Assembly: GCA_041394885.1 (NCBI GenBank)
Contig: JAWKHI010000015.1
Span: forward strand, 1-64,000
Origin: DSOI01 sp041394885
Lineage (GTDB): Bacteria > Acidobacteriota > Terriglobia > Bryobacterales > Bryobacteraceae
Direction of reading: 5' to 3'
DNA length: 64,000 bases
The translations under genes and the position numbers were made by a program. This document shows, piece by piece, positions 1 through 8,539 of the stretch. Position 1 is the stretch's first letter; each line of letters starts with the position of its first letter. The notes under the pieces were generated by a model, which worked only from the letters and a program-made list of their open reading frames with translations, had not been told where the DNA came from and ran no database searches.

Positions 1-2
1 AG

Positions 3-530
3 CTTTTCTCCCAATATGAACGGGAGTTGTTCAGCCACGTGGTGTCGATGGCGGAAAAGCATGGCAAGCACGTCGAATTACTGGTGGTGCCGGGCGTGGA
101 TCCCTTCGCGGCGATGGTGCAGGCGGCGCAGAGCCTCCACGCGTCGCGGTTGGTGACCGGTGTGTCGAATACGATGACGAGCGACGAGTTGGCCCACCGC
201 ATCGGGCGGGCGTGGGAACGGTTGCCGGAGCCCCGGCATGGGTTTTCGCTCGAGATCCTCGCGCCGGACCGGCCCTCGAAATATTTCAACCTGGGCCCTC
301 ACCCCCCGCGTCTGTGGCCTGAGGATGTGGAGCGGGTGCATGAGCTGTGGCTGGAGGCGTCCAACGATCCGCGAGTGGGTTCGCAACTGCACCACAGGGA
401 TATCGTGGGGCTGGCGTTACGGCGCTTGGAGACGGATTTGTCGGGCCCGGAGCGGGAGCGGATCCTTCAGGAATTGCTTGGGCACGCGCCGGTCCGCGAA
501 CCCGGCGATGGCGCTCAAGGGCCTTCGTAG
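3..530 (+). CDS. C-terminal part of a permease-like protein with a universal-stress-like tail (partial)
   Basis: The reading frame is open from the first bases of the window and ends at 530, so this is the 3' end of a longer gene whose start lies upstream. The visible 175 or so residues begin with a segment (LFSQYERELFSHV) running into an alpha/beta stretch with a VELLVVPG strand and a conserved ASRLVTG segment. This resembles the USP-like cytoplasmic tail found on some acidobacterial APC-family amino-acid permeases. No transmembrane segment is visible because that part would lie outside the window, so the transporter assignment is an inference. The last 16 bases overlap the convergent FAD oxidase gene. 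Confidence 0.55.
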   Translation, partial: LFSQYERELFSHVVSMAEKHGKHVELLVVPGVDPFAAMVQAAQSLHASRLVTGVSNTMTSDELAHRIGRAWERLPEPRHGFSLEILAPDRPSKYFNLGPHPPRLWPEDVERVHELWLEASNDPRVGSQLHHRDIVGLALRRLETDLSGPERERILQELLGHAPVREPGDGAQGPS

Positions 531-2173
531 CGTCCGGGGGCGAGGATACCGGCCGGGTCCATCGCGTTTTTGAGCTTCGCCATCAGGGCGCTGTAGTCGC
601 CTGGGCTCGCCGCATGGCTCATGGACTGGATGCCGAGACGGTAGAAATGATAACCCGCGGCGCGGAAGGCGGCCATGGCTGCGTCGTGGCAAGCCATGGC
701 GCGTTCGTCCTCACCGGCCACGTCGCGATCGTAGCTGATCGAAACGATGCAGGCGAGAGTGCGTTCGGTGAGCAGGGTGATCGAGATCATCGGCTCGAAG
801 CCATGACGAAGGAGAACCTCGGTGGCGATGGAGGCCAGCCGCGTGGCGTGCTCACCGCGGGTGGGGGCGACCGGCGCGCACCAGATGAGGCCGCAGCGAT
901 CGCGATTGGGGTCCATGTCGTCTGGTGGCGGTGTGCGCTTTCTCCAGTAGACGCTTCGCAGAGGATAGTCCGTGGGCACGCCCTGCAGGAGCCCGAACAA
1001 GGGGCGAACCAGGTCGATGGTGCGGCGCAGATCCCAGCGGGCCACCAAGTGAAACAGCGGGGCGATGCGTTCGGCCAAGGTCAGTAATCGCTCATTGACG
1101 AAGGTGAGCTTGCGGACCTTGCCGCGGAGGGCGCGCCGCAGGAGGCGTCTGCTCTCGGCGACCTGAGCCCGGGTTCCGTAGAGGCCGCCGCTGGCATTCC
1201 AGGCGCCGAACTGCATCTTGCCCGACAGCCGCGCGAGTACCTCAGGCCGCAGTGGCGTCCGCCCGCCGGTTTCCTCCCATGGATACTGGCGCAGGCCGGC
1301 AAGAACCTTGTAGGCGTTGCCGATGTGGACACCGCTTTTGAGCGATCCATCGAGCCGGAGTGGCCGGAGCGCGTCGATGATCGAAGCGAGCCCCTGTTCG
1401 TCGTCACAGCGGAAGAAGAACGCCTCGAAATGATCCGGCTTGGGCATGAGCCAAAGCGTGCAGCGGGTGACGATGCCGAGATTTGACTGAGAGAACAGGC
1501 CGTCGAGCACGGCTCCGGAGCCCCACCGATAGGTGGGAGAGGACGCAGCGCCGAAGCGCCCATGTCCGGTCTCGATGCAGTCGCCGTCGGGTAGCACCAC
1601 CTCGAGGTTGCAGGCGTGGGCAAAGTGGTCGGCGTACGGGGAATGACCGAACCCGCGCTCGAGTGCGTTGGCAACCACGCTGGCCTTGGGACTGGCTCCG
1701 GTGCAGTCCATCCATAGGCGCGATCCACGTTCTGCGAGGAAATCGAAGAGCTGTTGTTGGGTGACGCCCGGCTCCACGGTGACGTATGCATTTTCCTCGC
1801 TATAGTCGAGGATCTTCCGCATTCGCCCGAGGTCGACGATTGCCGTGTCGGAGACCGGCGGAACGGTCGATCCGTACCCCCAATTTCGTCCTGTACTGAG
1901 AGGGTAGAGCCGGATGCCCAACCGGTTGGCCAACCGCACACACTGCTGGACCTGCTCGCGGGTGGCGGGGCGAAGAATAGCGGGGACGGTCTGCGTGGTG
2001 TGGAAAAGTGCGGTGGACGCGACTTGCAGGCGCTCGGGCCGCAGGTCCACGGCGTCCTCACCCAGTATCTGCTGAAATTCGTGAAACATAGCCTCGTCCA
2101 CGGCGGGGGTAAGTTGTCGATAGTCCAAGGGGGCTATCGGCACCGCCCCGGAAAAATAGTACCCTACAGCCAC
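515..2173 (-). CDS. FAD-linked oxidase (VAO/4-cresol dehydrogenase-like)
   Basis: Flavoprotein of about 552 residues with a PCMH-type FAD-binding domain (about residues 60-250) and a C-terminal substrate/cap domain. The FAD-binding signature STGRNWGYGS lies at residues 93-102. It is followed by the VEPGVTQQQLFDFL strand-helix and the TGASPKASVVANALERG segment typical of the vanillyl-alcohol oxidase/p-cresol methylhydroxylase family, which oxidises para-substituted phenols. No signal peptide is seen, so it is probably cytoplasmic. The longest start is a GTG at 2173; an internal ATG at about residue 29 is an alternative. The substrate cannot be told from the sequence. It is monocistronic and convergent with the preceding gene. 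Confidence 0.85.
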   Translation of the reverse strand: MAVGYYFSGAVPIAPLDYRQLTPAVDEAMFHEFQQILGEDAVDLRPERLQVASTALFHTTQTVPAILRPATREQVQQCVRLANRLGIRLYPLSTGRNWGYGSTVPPVSDTAIVDLGRMRKILDYSEENAYVTVEPGVTQQQLFDFLAERGSRLWMDCTGASPKASVVANALERGFGHSPYADHFAHACNLEVVLPDGDCIETGHGRFGAASSPTYRWGSGAVLDGLFSQSNLGIVTRCTLWLMPKPDHFEAFFFRCDDEQGLASIIDALRPLRLDGSLKSGVHIGNAYKVLAGLRQYPWEETGGRTPLRPEVLARLSGKMQFGAWNASGGLYGTRAQVAESRRLLRRALRGKVRKLTFVNERLLTLAERIAPLFHLVARWDLRRTIDLVRPLFGLLQGVPTDYPLRSVYWRKRTPPPDDMDPNRDRCGLIWCAPVAPTRGEHATRLASIATEVLLRHGFEPMISITLLTERTLACIVSISYDRDVAGEDERAMACHDAAMAAFRAAGYHFYRLGIQSMSHAASPGDYSALMAKLKNAMDPAGILAPGRYEGP

Positions 2174-2353
2174 CCCACATTGGCGGGCAGGGCGTGGCGC
2201 AGGATCAAAAGTGAGTCCACTTGGCGCGGACCTGGTACCCCTCTTTATCGGGTACTGGTACCTCTTCTTCTAGAATTCTTAACCGGTTACGTACCTGAAC
2301 CTCCTTTTGGGGGTATGTCAAGCAGGATTTCGGCGTTACAAGTTGACTAGGGC

Positions 2354-2381
2354 TTGTGCTATCGGCCATTTGGGGTATACT
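2354..2381 (+). promoter_or_regulatory. sigma70-like promoter of the PEP-CTERM gene
   Basis: TTGTGC at 2354-2359 and TATACT at 2376-2381 are separated by 16 bases, about 85 bases before the PEP-CTERM start. The intergenic stretch 2174-2465 otherwise holds several GTAC-containing words (see findings) and no gene. The match is by eye only. Confidence 0.5.
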
Positions 2382-2465
2382 GTTTATGGTACTGGGGCGT
2401 TTTATCCCCTGTACTTGGTAGTCTACCTTAAGACTGACTGTGGATTAGCTCCAGGAGGAAAACAA

Positions 2466-3191
2466 ATGAAACAAATACGGAGAAGCCTGTTCCTGCTGGT
2501 CGTCGCACTCGGGATTTCTGGAGTGCCCGCGACCGCTGGTGTGATTGGCCAACTAAACATCTCGTCAGGCGGACAAGGTGTCATCGTCGGATTCATGTCG
2601 ATCGACTGGGAACCCCTGGGAGGTGGGACGGGGTCGTTCGAAGTCGGTTCGGGGACCACTCTGACCTACGACGCGGGCACGCCCGTCGCGCAGTTTGACG
2701 ATGGTGTGATCCGCGACCTTCCGCCGGCAACGCCGGGAGCGGGTGGGATCGGGTTCATGACATTCGTGACGCACGCTGGATTGAGTTTCGACTTGACGGG
2801 TCTGGGGCCAGGATCGGGGAACACCAATTGCGCCACGGCCGTCCTCAACGGGCAGTCCTGTTCGGTCTTTCCGGGTTCGCCGTTTGTGCTGACCGCGGAT
2901 GGGTTCGGCAACTCGACGGTTACGCTGCGCGCATTCGGTAAGGCGACGGACAACACGCCTGCGCCCAGCTACTGGATCGGCTCTTTCACGACCCAGATTG
3001 GACTGACGCCGTTGCAGATTCAACAAAGGATTCTGCGGCGCGGGCCTGGTTGCGTGCCGAATCCCAATTTCACGTTGCAGAGTTCCTATTCAGGCCGATT
3101 CACGGCCACCACCATTCCGGAGCCGGGTACGGCCGCGATGATCGGGTTGGCTTTCCTTGGCGTGGGTCTCCTGCGCCGCCGGTGGGCTTAG
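2466..3191 (+). CDS. PEP-CTERM sorting domain protein
   Basis: Exported protein of 241 residues with an N-terminal signal peptide (MKQIRRSLFLLVVALGIS, cleavage probably after the following ATA) and a C-terminal PEP-CTERM sorting signal. That signal is an IPEPGT motif followed by a hydrophobic helix (AAMIGLAFLGVGLL) and a basic RRRWA tail. In bacteria with exosortase (EpsH) such tails direct processing and surface or matrix delivery, usually together with exopolysaccharide. The central region is Gly/Thr-rich, beta-type and unrecognised, with a Cys pair near residues 120-130. The start is fixed by AGGAGG at 2453-2458, seven bases before the ATG. No exosortase gene is in the window. Confidence 0.85.
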   Translation: MKQIRRSLFLLVVALGISGVPATAGVIGQLNISSGGQGVIVGFMSIDWEPLGGGTGSFEVGSGTTLTYDAGTPVAQFDDGVIRDLPPATPGAGGIGFMTFVTHAGLSFDLTGLGPGSGNTNCATAVLNGQSCSVFPGSPFVLTADGFGNSTVTLRAFGKATDNTPAPSYWIGSFTTQIGLTPLQIQQRILRRGPGCVPNPNFTLQSSYSGRFTATTIPEPGTAAMIGLAFLGVGLLRRRWA

Positions 3192-3222
3192 GCCGATTCG
3201 CATACTACGAACCATGACGGGA

Positions 3223-3254
3223 GCCGGCGCTGGCACCAAGCGCCGGCCCTTTTC
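3223..3254 (+). terminator. Rho-independent terminator after the PEP-CTERM gene
   Basis: A perfect 8-bp stem (GCCGGCGC at 3223-3230 with GCGCCGGC at 3240-3247), a 9-base loop and a following CCTTTTCT run. It lies between the convergent PEP-CTERM and M28 peptidase genes. Confidence 0.75.
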
Positions 3255-3298
3255 TCATTGGTGCGGCTGACAGGCCGACCGTGCGCCGAACCTGATTC

Positions 3299-4888
3299 TC
3301 ATTTGGGCCGCCACCGGACTGGTTCGCCTGAATTGGCTGCTTCCAGCCCCAGCGCCATACCGAATCTTCCCACCTGCTCCATCCCGCTGAAATCCCACTC
3401 CTGGCGGAACTCATCCGATACACGATGATAGTGTCTGGACCCGTACTGGGCGATAGCGGCGCGCGCATTCTCGGGGTCCGCCATGAAGTCGCGTCCTCCC
3501 TTGATGCTGAGGGCAGCCACGCCAGCCTGGGCGAACGGGAAATGATCCGAGCGAAAGAACCCACCCTGTTCCGGTCTCGGGTCCGGCTCGATCGAGACAG
3601 CGTACCGTTCGCCGAGCGCAATGATGGCTTCGGCCCAAGTGGTGCGCTCGGCGCCTGCCAAAACGAGGTCCCGCGTCGGCCCGAACGGGAAAAAGGAGTC
3701 GAAGTTCAGGACTAGGGCCACACGGTCCAGCGCGACCTTTTCGCCCCCGGCCACAGGGTGCTGGACGAAATACTCAGCGCCACGCAATCCAGCCTCTTCC
3801 GCCGTCGTGAAAAGGAACAGCGCGGGACGCCCCGGTTTTACGGGCAGTTGGCCCCATGCTCGGGCGATTTCGAGTAGCAGAGCGCAGCCGGTGGCGTTAT
3901 CCACCGCCCCGTTGTAGACGGCGTCGCCATCTTCCTGTCCGGTTTTCCCGAGGTGATCCCAATGTGCGGTGAACAGGACGGGAGCGGCGGCCCACTCCGG
4001 CCGGCTACCCTCTATGCGGCCGAGCACGTTGCTGGCGGCGATTGCGCGGATGCGCGAGAACACCTTGCCGCTCCCACTGAGCCCGCCGAGCGAGACGGCG
4101 CGAAAACCCTTCGTTCCCGCGCGCTCCAGAAGTCTTGCGAGGGTGGTCCCGGCGGCGGCGGCGACGCGGCGGGAAGCGGCTTCCGAGATCCACCCGGCGA
4201 AGGCGAGTCCTGCGCCCGGGGCGGCGTTTCTGACCTGCGCGTCTTCCCGTCCCCACGAGTTGCGTACCACGTCCCACCCGTAGCCGGCCGTGGCATCGGT
4301 GTGCATGATGAGCACGGCGGCGGCGCCGCGCCGTGCAGCTTCTTCGTACTTGTATGTCCACCGGCCGTAGTAGGTGAGAGCGCGTCCGCCGAAGAAATCG
4401 CCGGACTCTGAAGCTGGTTCGTTGGCAAACAGCAGCACCAACTTTCCGCGGACGTCGGTGGAGCCGTAGTCATCCCAACCGAATTCGGGAGCGTGAATTC
4501 CGAATCCGGCGAAGACGGCATCGCCGGTGAACTGGACATCGGGCGTTTGGCGAAGCGTCCCGCCGGCGAAGTCCTCCAGCCAGCGAAATTGGATGCCGCC
4601 GAGTTGGAGCGACGTTTCCGGCGACGCCGTTACGCCGAGCAAGGGGACGGGTTGGAACCACGACGCCGGTGATGCGCCGGCCGGTTTGGCGCCAGCCACG
4701 GCGAGTTGCGACGCCAGGTACTCGACGGTCAGCTCACCGCCGCGGGTGCCCGGGGCGCGGCCCTCCAAAAGATCGCTGGAAAGGAACCGGACGTGGGCGC
4801 GCAATCGTTCGGCGGCGATATCCTGAGCGGACAAGGCGGTGGCGAGGAGTCCGGCGGCAGCGGCGAGCCGGTGTATGGACGTTCTCAT
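3299..4888 (-). CDS. M28-family zinc aminopeptidase, exported
   Basis: Predicted periplasmic or secreted metallopeptidase of about 529 residues. It has a signal peptide (MRTSIHRLAAAAGLLATALSA), a protease-associated-like insert in the N-terminal half, and a C-terminal M28 co-catalytic zinc domain. Visible metal-site motifs in order are AHWDHLG, AVDNATG, TTAEEAGL, LNFDSFF and HYHRVSDEF, which supply the expected His, Asp, Glu-Glu, Asp and His ligands. The chosen ATG overlaps the stop of the upstream hydrolase gene in an ATGA arrangement (4885-4888), which suggests translational coupling. An in-frame ATG at 4900, four codons earlier, is also possible. The substrate is probably peptides or amino-acid conjugates. 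Confidence 0.88.
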   Translation of the reverse strand: MRTSIHRLAAAAGLLATALSAQDIAAERLRAHVRFLSSDLLEGRAPGTRGGELTVEYLASQLAVAGAKPAGASPASWFQPVPLLGVTASPETSLQLGGIQFRWLEDFAGGTLRQTPDVQFTGDAVFAGFGIHAPEFGWDDYGSTDVRGKLVLLFANEPASESGDFFGGRALTYYGRWTYKYEEAARRGAAAVLIMHTDATAGYGWDVVRNSWGREDAQVRNAAPGAGLAFAGWISEAASRRVAAAAGTTLARLLERAGTKGFRAVSLGGLSGSGKVFSRIRAIAASNVLGRIEGSRPEWAAAPVLFTAHWDHLGKTGQEDGDAVYNGAVDNATGCALLLEIARAWGQLPVKPGRPALFLFTTAEEAGLRGAEYFVQHPVAGGEKVALDRVALVLNFDSFFPFGPTRDLVLAGAERTTWAEAIIALGERYAVSIEPDPRPEQGGFFRSDHFPFAQAGVAALSIKGGRDFMADPENARAAIAQYGSRHYHRVSDEFRQEWDFSGMEQVGRFGMALGLEAANSGEPVRWRPK

Positions 4889-6057
4889 TTTTTCAACCAT
4901 CGTTCGAAGAAAGACTGCCAGGCGGAGTCAATGGCGGGACCGGTGGCTTTGTGGCCGTCCTCGGTGGATGCGAAAGTCAGCCGCTGTTCCACGCCGAGCA
5001 GTCTGTAGACTTCGCGAGCGCGATTGAAATAACCCCAGCTTTGCAGATCGTCGGAGTCACCGCCGGTGTCCTCCTTACGGCTGTTTCCAATGAGTAGGAA
5101 GGGCCGCGGGGCGGCGAGGGCCATCAGCTCATGATGGTCATGCTCGAAGCCGGGCCGCGCGGGATCCGGATTGAGCATGTCGAGCACGCGGGGATGGCCG
5201 GGCCACTCGTGCATCCAGTCCAGATACCAGGGAGCGTACCAGTTGGTGCCGCCGTTGACGGCGATGTGGGGATCGAGCGCGACAGTAACGGCGATTTCGG
5301 GCGCGAAAGCGGCCACGTAGACGGCGGCCTTGGCGCCGAGGGAAAACCCGATGAAGCCGATGCGGCTCGAGTCGACGTCTTTGCGCGAGCCCAGGAATTC
5401 GGCTTCCCGGCGCGCGTCGTGGACCATCTTGCCCATTGGCAGCCAGCGTCCGAAGCGTTCATACAGCTTTTCTGGTATGCCGTTGCGGACCTTTGACCCG
5501 TCGCGGTAGTTGCGGATAAAAGACCATCCGGTCAGCACTACATATCCGCGCGATGCGAGCCATGCGCCCCACCACTGCTCGGGCTGCGTGTAGTCGGGCG
5601 TGGACGACGTCCAGGCGATGACGGCCGGAAAAGGACCCTCGCCCTGCCCCTTGGGCACCAGAAGCAGGTGCGGCTGCCAGAAATCGGTCTCCATGGGCAG
5701 TTCGAGGTGGATACGCTGGTAGGTGCCCCTGTCCTCGGTGTCGAGCACGCGCGCTTTGCGGATGTCCCCGAACCATTTGCGGCCGGCGGGCGGCGGATCC
5801 ACGCCGCCGAGAATCTTCATCCAGAGCTTCATCAATTCCGGACGCTTCCGCGTGGACCATTGTTTTGCGTCGCGCACGCCTTCCACCAGCGAAGGAATCA
5901 ACTGTTCCTCTGCGCCCGGCTCGGGGGCGGGGCTGTTCCGGCTGGTAACCCGATGCTGTGTCCAGCGCGATTCGGGGGGCGTCTGCCCGCGTGCGTCGGC
6001 GCAAGAGAGGGCGACTACGGCGATGCCGTGAACGAGGGCGGTGCAGACTCGGTCCAT
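4885..6057 (-). CDS. Exported alpha/beta hydrolase (dienelactone hydrolase/acetyl-xylan-esterase-like)
   Basis: Serine hydrolase of 390 residues with a signal peptide ending near ADARGQ. The nucleophile elbow is GFSLGAKA (GxSxG), and a C-terminal EDGHKATG carries the likely catalytic His. The acid residue probably lies in the segment between them. The central region with the WTSSTPDYTQPEQWWG strand resembles acidobacterial and planctomycete acetyl-esterase/dienelactone-hydrolase-type proteins that act on carbohydrate or peptide esters. It is the first gene of a two-gene unit with the M28 peptidase (4-base overlap), so both may serve extracellular polymer breakdown. The exact substrate is unknown. 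Confidence 0.8.
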   Translation of the reverse strand: MDRVCTALVHGIAVVALSCADARGQTPPESRWTQHRVTSRNSPAPEPGAEEQLIPSLVEGVRDAKQWSTRKRPELMKLWMKILGGVDPPPAGRKWFGDIRKARVLDTEDRGTYQRIHLELPMETDFWQPHLLLVPKGQGEGPFPAVIAWTSSTPDYTQPEQWWGAWLASRGYVVLTGWSFIRNYRDGSKVRNGIPEKLYERFGRWLPMGKMVHDARREAEFLGSRKDVDSSRIGFIGFSLGAKAAVYVAAFAPEIAVTVALDPHIAVNGGTNWYAPWYLDWMHEWPGHPRVLDMLNPDPARPGFEHDHHELMALAAPRPFLLIGNSRKEDTGGDSDDLQSWGYFNRAREVYRLLGVEQRLTFASTEDGHKATGPAIDSAWQSFFERWLKK

Positions 6058-6105
6058 TCCTCCCCAGTCTACCTGGACGGCTCGCGGTGTCAGTAGTAAG
6101 AAGAG

Positions 6106-8190
6106 TTAGCGTCCACCGGTTTTCAGGACCCTGTTGGCATTGGCTTCGGCGATGCCGAGCGACTCCAGGGCCTGCTCCACGTCGCCGGCCTCGATTTCTT
6201 TTTGGGCTAGTTCAAGCGAGATGCGCATGCGAGTAAACGCGGACGTAGTTTCCGGATGCACGAGTTGGCCCAGACGTTCGGAATTGCGCTTGAGTTCGTC
6301 CATGGTTTCTTCGGCGATCCGCGCCTTGGCGGAAACCGAGATGAGGCGCGATTTGGCTTTGCGGTAGGATTCGGAATCGGTGATCGCGGGCGGGGCATCG
6401 CGGGGAATCCGCGATTCGGCTCGTGGCGCGGAGTCCCGCGGCGCCAACGGCCTGCTGTAACTGCCGGTTTGGGGCCCGGGATCGGCCGGCGCCCCTCCGA
6501 GAGGCGCCGACAGATAGACCGGGACGGTTCCGCCCAGACCCTGAATGCGTCCGACGAGAAAGAGCCACTGTTCGCGGTATTGGCCCTGTACCGGGTTTCC
6601 GCCGGCCGCGCCGTTGAGCACCACTGCGGCGCTGTTATAGACGTTGAGCGCATGGTCCCGGGGGCCGCGCTCATAGAAGCCGCCGATTTGTTGGTAGGCG
6701 CCGGCGAGTTCGGAGGCAAGGCCCGGATCTTGGGCCGCGTAGGGGCGCATGCCATCGAGGTAGCGGACGCCGCGATCGAGCAACTGCCGCCGTTCGGGTG
6801 TGAATCCTGGGCGGGCATTCCAAGCGGTGTTGAACTCGTTTTCGAAGGCACGGCGGACCCGGCGGACGTTCTCCAGGCGGGCGTTGTTTTGAAGTGCCGC
6901 TCCGGCGCCGCCCGAGCCGAGCATGTCGAGCAGCCGCGCCACCTCGGCCTCACTGTTGCTGGCGCGCCGATTCTGGATCTGCGCGTCGACGGCCTGCCAG
7001 GCTCCGAATCCGCACAGCAGCAGGAGAAGAGTCGCCACGGCGACGGGGATGCGATTGCGTTTCACGAATTTGAACGCCCTTTCTGTGACCGGATCGCGCC
7101 GGGCCAGCACGGAGCGGCCCTCGAGGAAGCGGGTCAAGTCCTCGGCCAGGTCTACGGCGGACGAGTAGCGGTGTTGGGGCTGCGTCCGCAGGCACAGTAG
7201 AACGATGTTGTCGAGATCTCCGGCGATGCGGCGGCGCAGATTGGCGGTGGTTTCCGGCGTGCGCTGGATATCCTCGCGGATGTTGGCGCTAGGGACCGGC
7301 GGGTCATTGGTGAGCTTGGCGGCCGGGTCGGCATGGGGAAGGCGGCCCGTGAGCAGCAGATAGAGGATGACGCCGAGCGAATAAATGTCGGAGGCCTTGG
7401 TAATGGGTGCTCCGGAAATCTGTTCCGGGCTGGCGTACCCGGGGGTCAGGAGGCGGCCGTAGGGGCTGGTGATATCGAAACTTTCGGCTGGCGATTGCAG
7501 CTTGGCGATTCCGAAGTCGAGCAGTTTCACCGTGCCGTCGGCGGTGACGAGGATGTTGGATGGCTTGAGGTCCCGGTGGACGACAAGGTGCTCGTGCAGG
7601 TACTGAATGGCGCGGCACAACTGCTGAAAGATGCGGACTCGGGCGGCGAGGTCGAGCCTGCGTTCATCGCAGTAGCGATCGAGGGGGAGGCCCTCGACAA
7701 ACTCCATGACGTAATAGGGGAGGCCGTCGCTGGTTTGACCGCCGTCGAGGATGCGGGCGATGTTGGGATGGTCGAGGCCGGCGAGCACCTGGCGTTCCTG
7801 ATGGAAACGGCGGAACAGGTCGTCGGAAACCTGATCGCGGCGAAGCAGTTTGAGCGCGACGTGTTTCCGGAACGCGCCATCGTCGCGAACGGCGAGGTAG
7901 ACGGAGCCCATGCCGCCTTCGCCGATGGGATGAAGGATCCGGTAAGGGCCCACGATGTGGGTGGGGCTACCGGGCGTGGGATGGTGTCCCTTGCCGGGGG
8001 TAGTTTGGGTGGGAACGGTTTGGGGGCGGGACTGCGCGGCCTCGGCGGCGGCGAGCAACTCGCGGGCCTCGGCGAGCAAGTCTGCGTCCTGTCCGCACTC
8101 GCGAACCAGCCATGCGTCGCGCGTGGGACCCGGGAGCGCGCTGGCTTGGTCAAAGATCTGGCGAAGACGCAGGAATCGCTCGGTTTCCAT
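6106..8190 (-). CDS. Transmembrane serine/threonine protein kinase
   Basis: Hanks-type kinase of 694 residues. An N-terminal helical segment (1-50) common to acidobacterial kinases precedes the catalytic domain at about 83-350. Catalytic landmarks are the P-loop GEGGMGSVY near 90-98, Lys114 in VALKLL, HRDLKPSN at 205-212, DFG at 225-227 and the APE-like ASPE motif. A single membrane segment (VAVATLLLLLCGFGAW) lies near residue 380, followed by a roughly 300-residue extracytoplasmic domain with Pro-rich linkers and a predicted helical C-terminus. All catalytic residues are present, so it should be active. It is the last gene of the ECF sigma operon and 11 bases from the preceding gene, suggesting it phosphorylates or senses for that unit. 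Confidence 0.92.
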   Translation of the reverse strand: METERFLRLRQIFDQASALPGPTRDAWLVRECGQDADLLAEARELLAAAEAAQSRPQTVPTQTTPGKGHHPTPGSPTHIVGPYRILHPIGEGGMGSVYLAVRDDGAFRKHVALKLLRRDQVSDDLFRRFHQERQVLAGLDHPNIARILDGGQTSDGLPYYVMEFVEGLPLDRYCDERRLDLAARVRIFQQLCRAIQYLHEHLVVHRDLKPSNILVTADGTVKLLDFGIAKLQSPAESFDITSPYGRLLTPGYASPEQISGAPITKASDIYSLGVILYLLLTGRLPHADPAAKLTNDPPVPSANIREDIQRTPETTANLRRRIAGDLDNIVLLCLRTQPQHRYSSAVDLAEDLTRFLEGRSVLARRDPVTERAFKFVKRNRIPVAVATLLLLLCGFGAWQAVDAQIQNRRASNSEAEVARLLDMLGSGGAGAALQNNARLENVRRVRRAFENEFNTAWNARPGFTPERRQLLDRGVRYLDGMRPYAAQDPGLASELAGAYQQIGGFYERGPRDHALNVYNSAAVVLNGAAGGNPVQGQYREQWLFLVGRIQGLGGTVPVYLSAPLGGAPADPGPQTGSYSRPLAPRDSAPRAESRIPRDAPPAITDSESYRKAKSRLISVSAKARIAEETMDELKRNSERLGQLVHPETTSAFTRMRISLELAQKEIEAGDVEQALESLGIAEANANRVLKTGGR

Positions 8191-8201
8191 TTGGGTGGCT
8201 C

Positions 8202-8531
8202 CTAGAGTGCGGCGGTGAGTTTGGCGAGGTGTCCACGAACCTCGCGGATATGGTCGGCGGCCGCCTTCCAGTCGCGTCGCCGGAGGGCGGCCTCGGCCTG
8301 GTCCATGGCGGCTTCAAGCATGGCGCGGCGCGCGGTGAGTTGGGGGTGCAGGGAGAGACCGTCCTGCTTGGCCCTGTGCTGGAGGTTGTCCAATACTTCC
8401 AGCCAGGCAGTGGTTTTGGCGGTCACTTCGTCGAATTCGCGGGCAAGCGCTCCGGGAAAATCGCGGCGCTCCCGAACCTGAGAAAGGATCGGGAGCGCCG
8501 CCAGGAGGAGCAGGGTGAGAAGCCAACGCAT
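8202..8531 (-). CDS. Small exported helical protein, unknown function
   Basis: A 109-residue protein with a clear signal peptide (MRWLLTLLLLAALPILS) followed by an almost wholly helical, Ala/Arg/Glu-rich domain. That domain resembles the helical C-terminal tail of the neighbouring kinase, in which paired helices carry an alternating A-x-x-A/E pattern. I recognise no named family. It sits 8 bases after the CsgG-like gene and 11 bases before the kinase gene, so it is cotranscribed and probably acts in the periplasm with those products. Confidence 0.7.
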   Translation of the reverse strand: MRWLLTLLLLAALPILSQVRERRDFPGALAREFDEVTAKTTAWLEVLDNLQHRAKQDGLSLHPQLTARRAMLEAAMDQAEAALRRRDWKAAADHIREVRGHLAKLTAAL

Positions 8532-8539
8532 GGTGGCCG

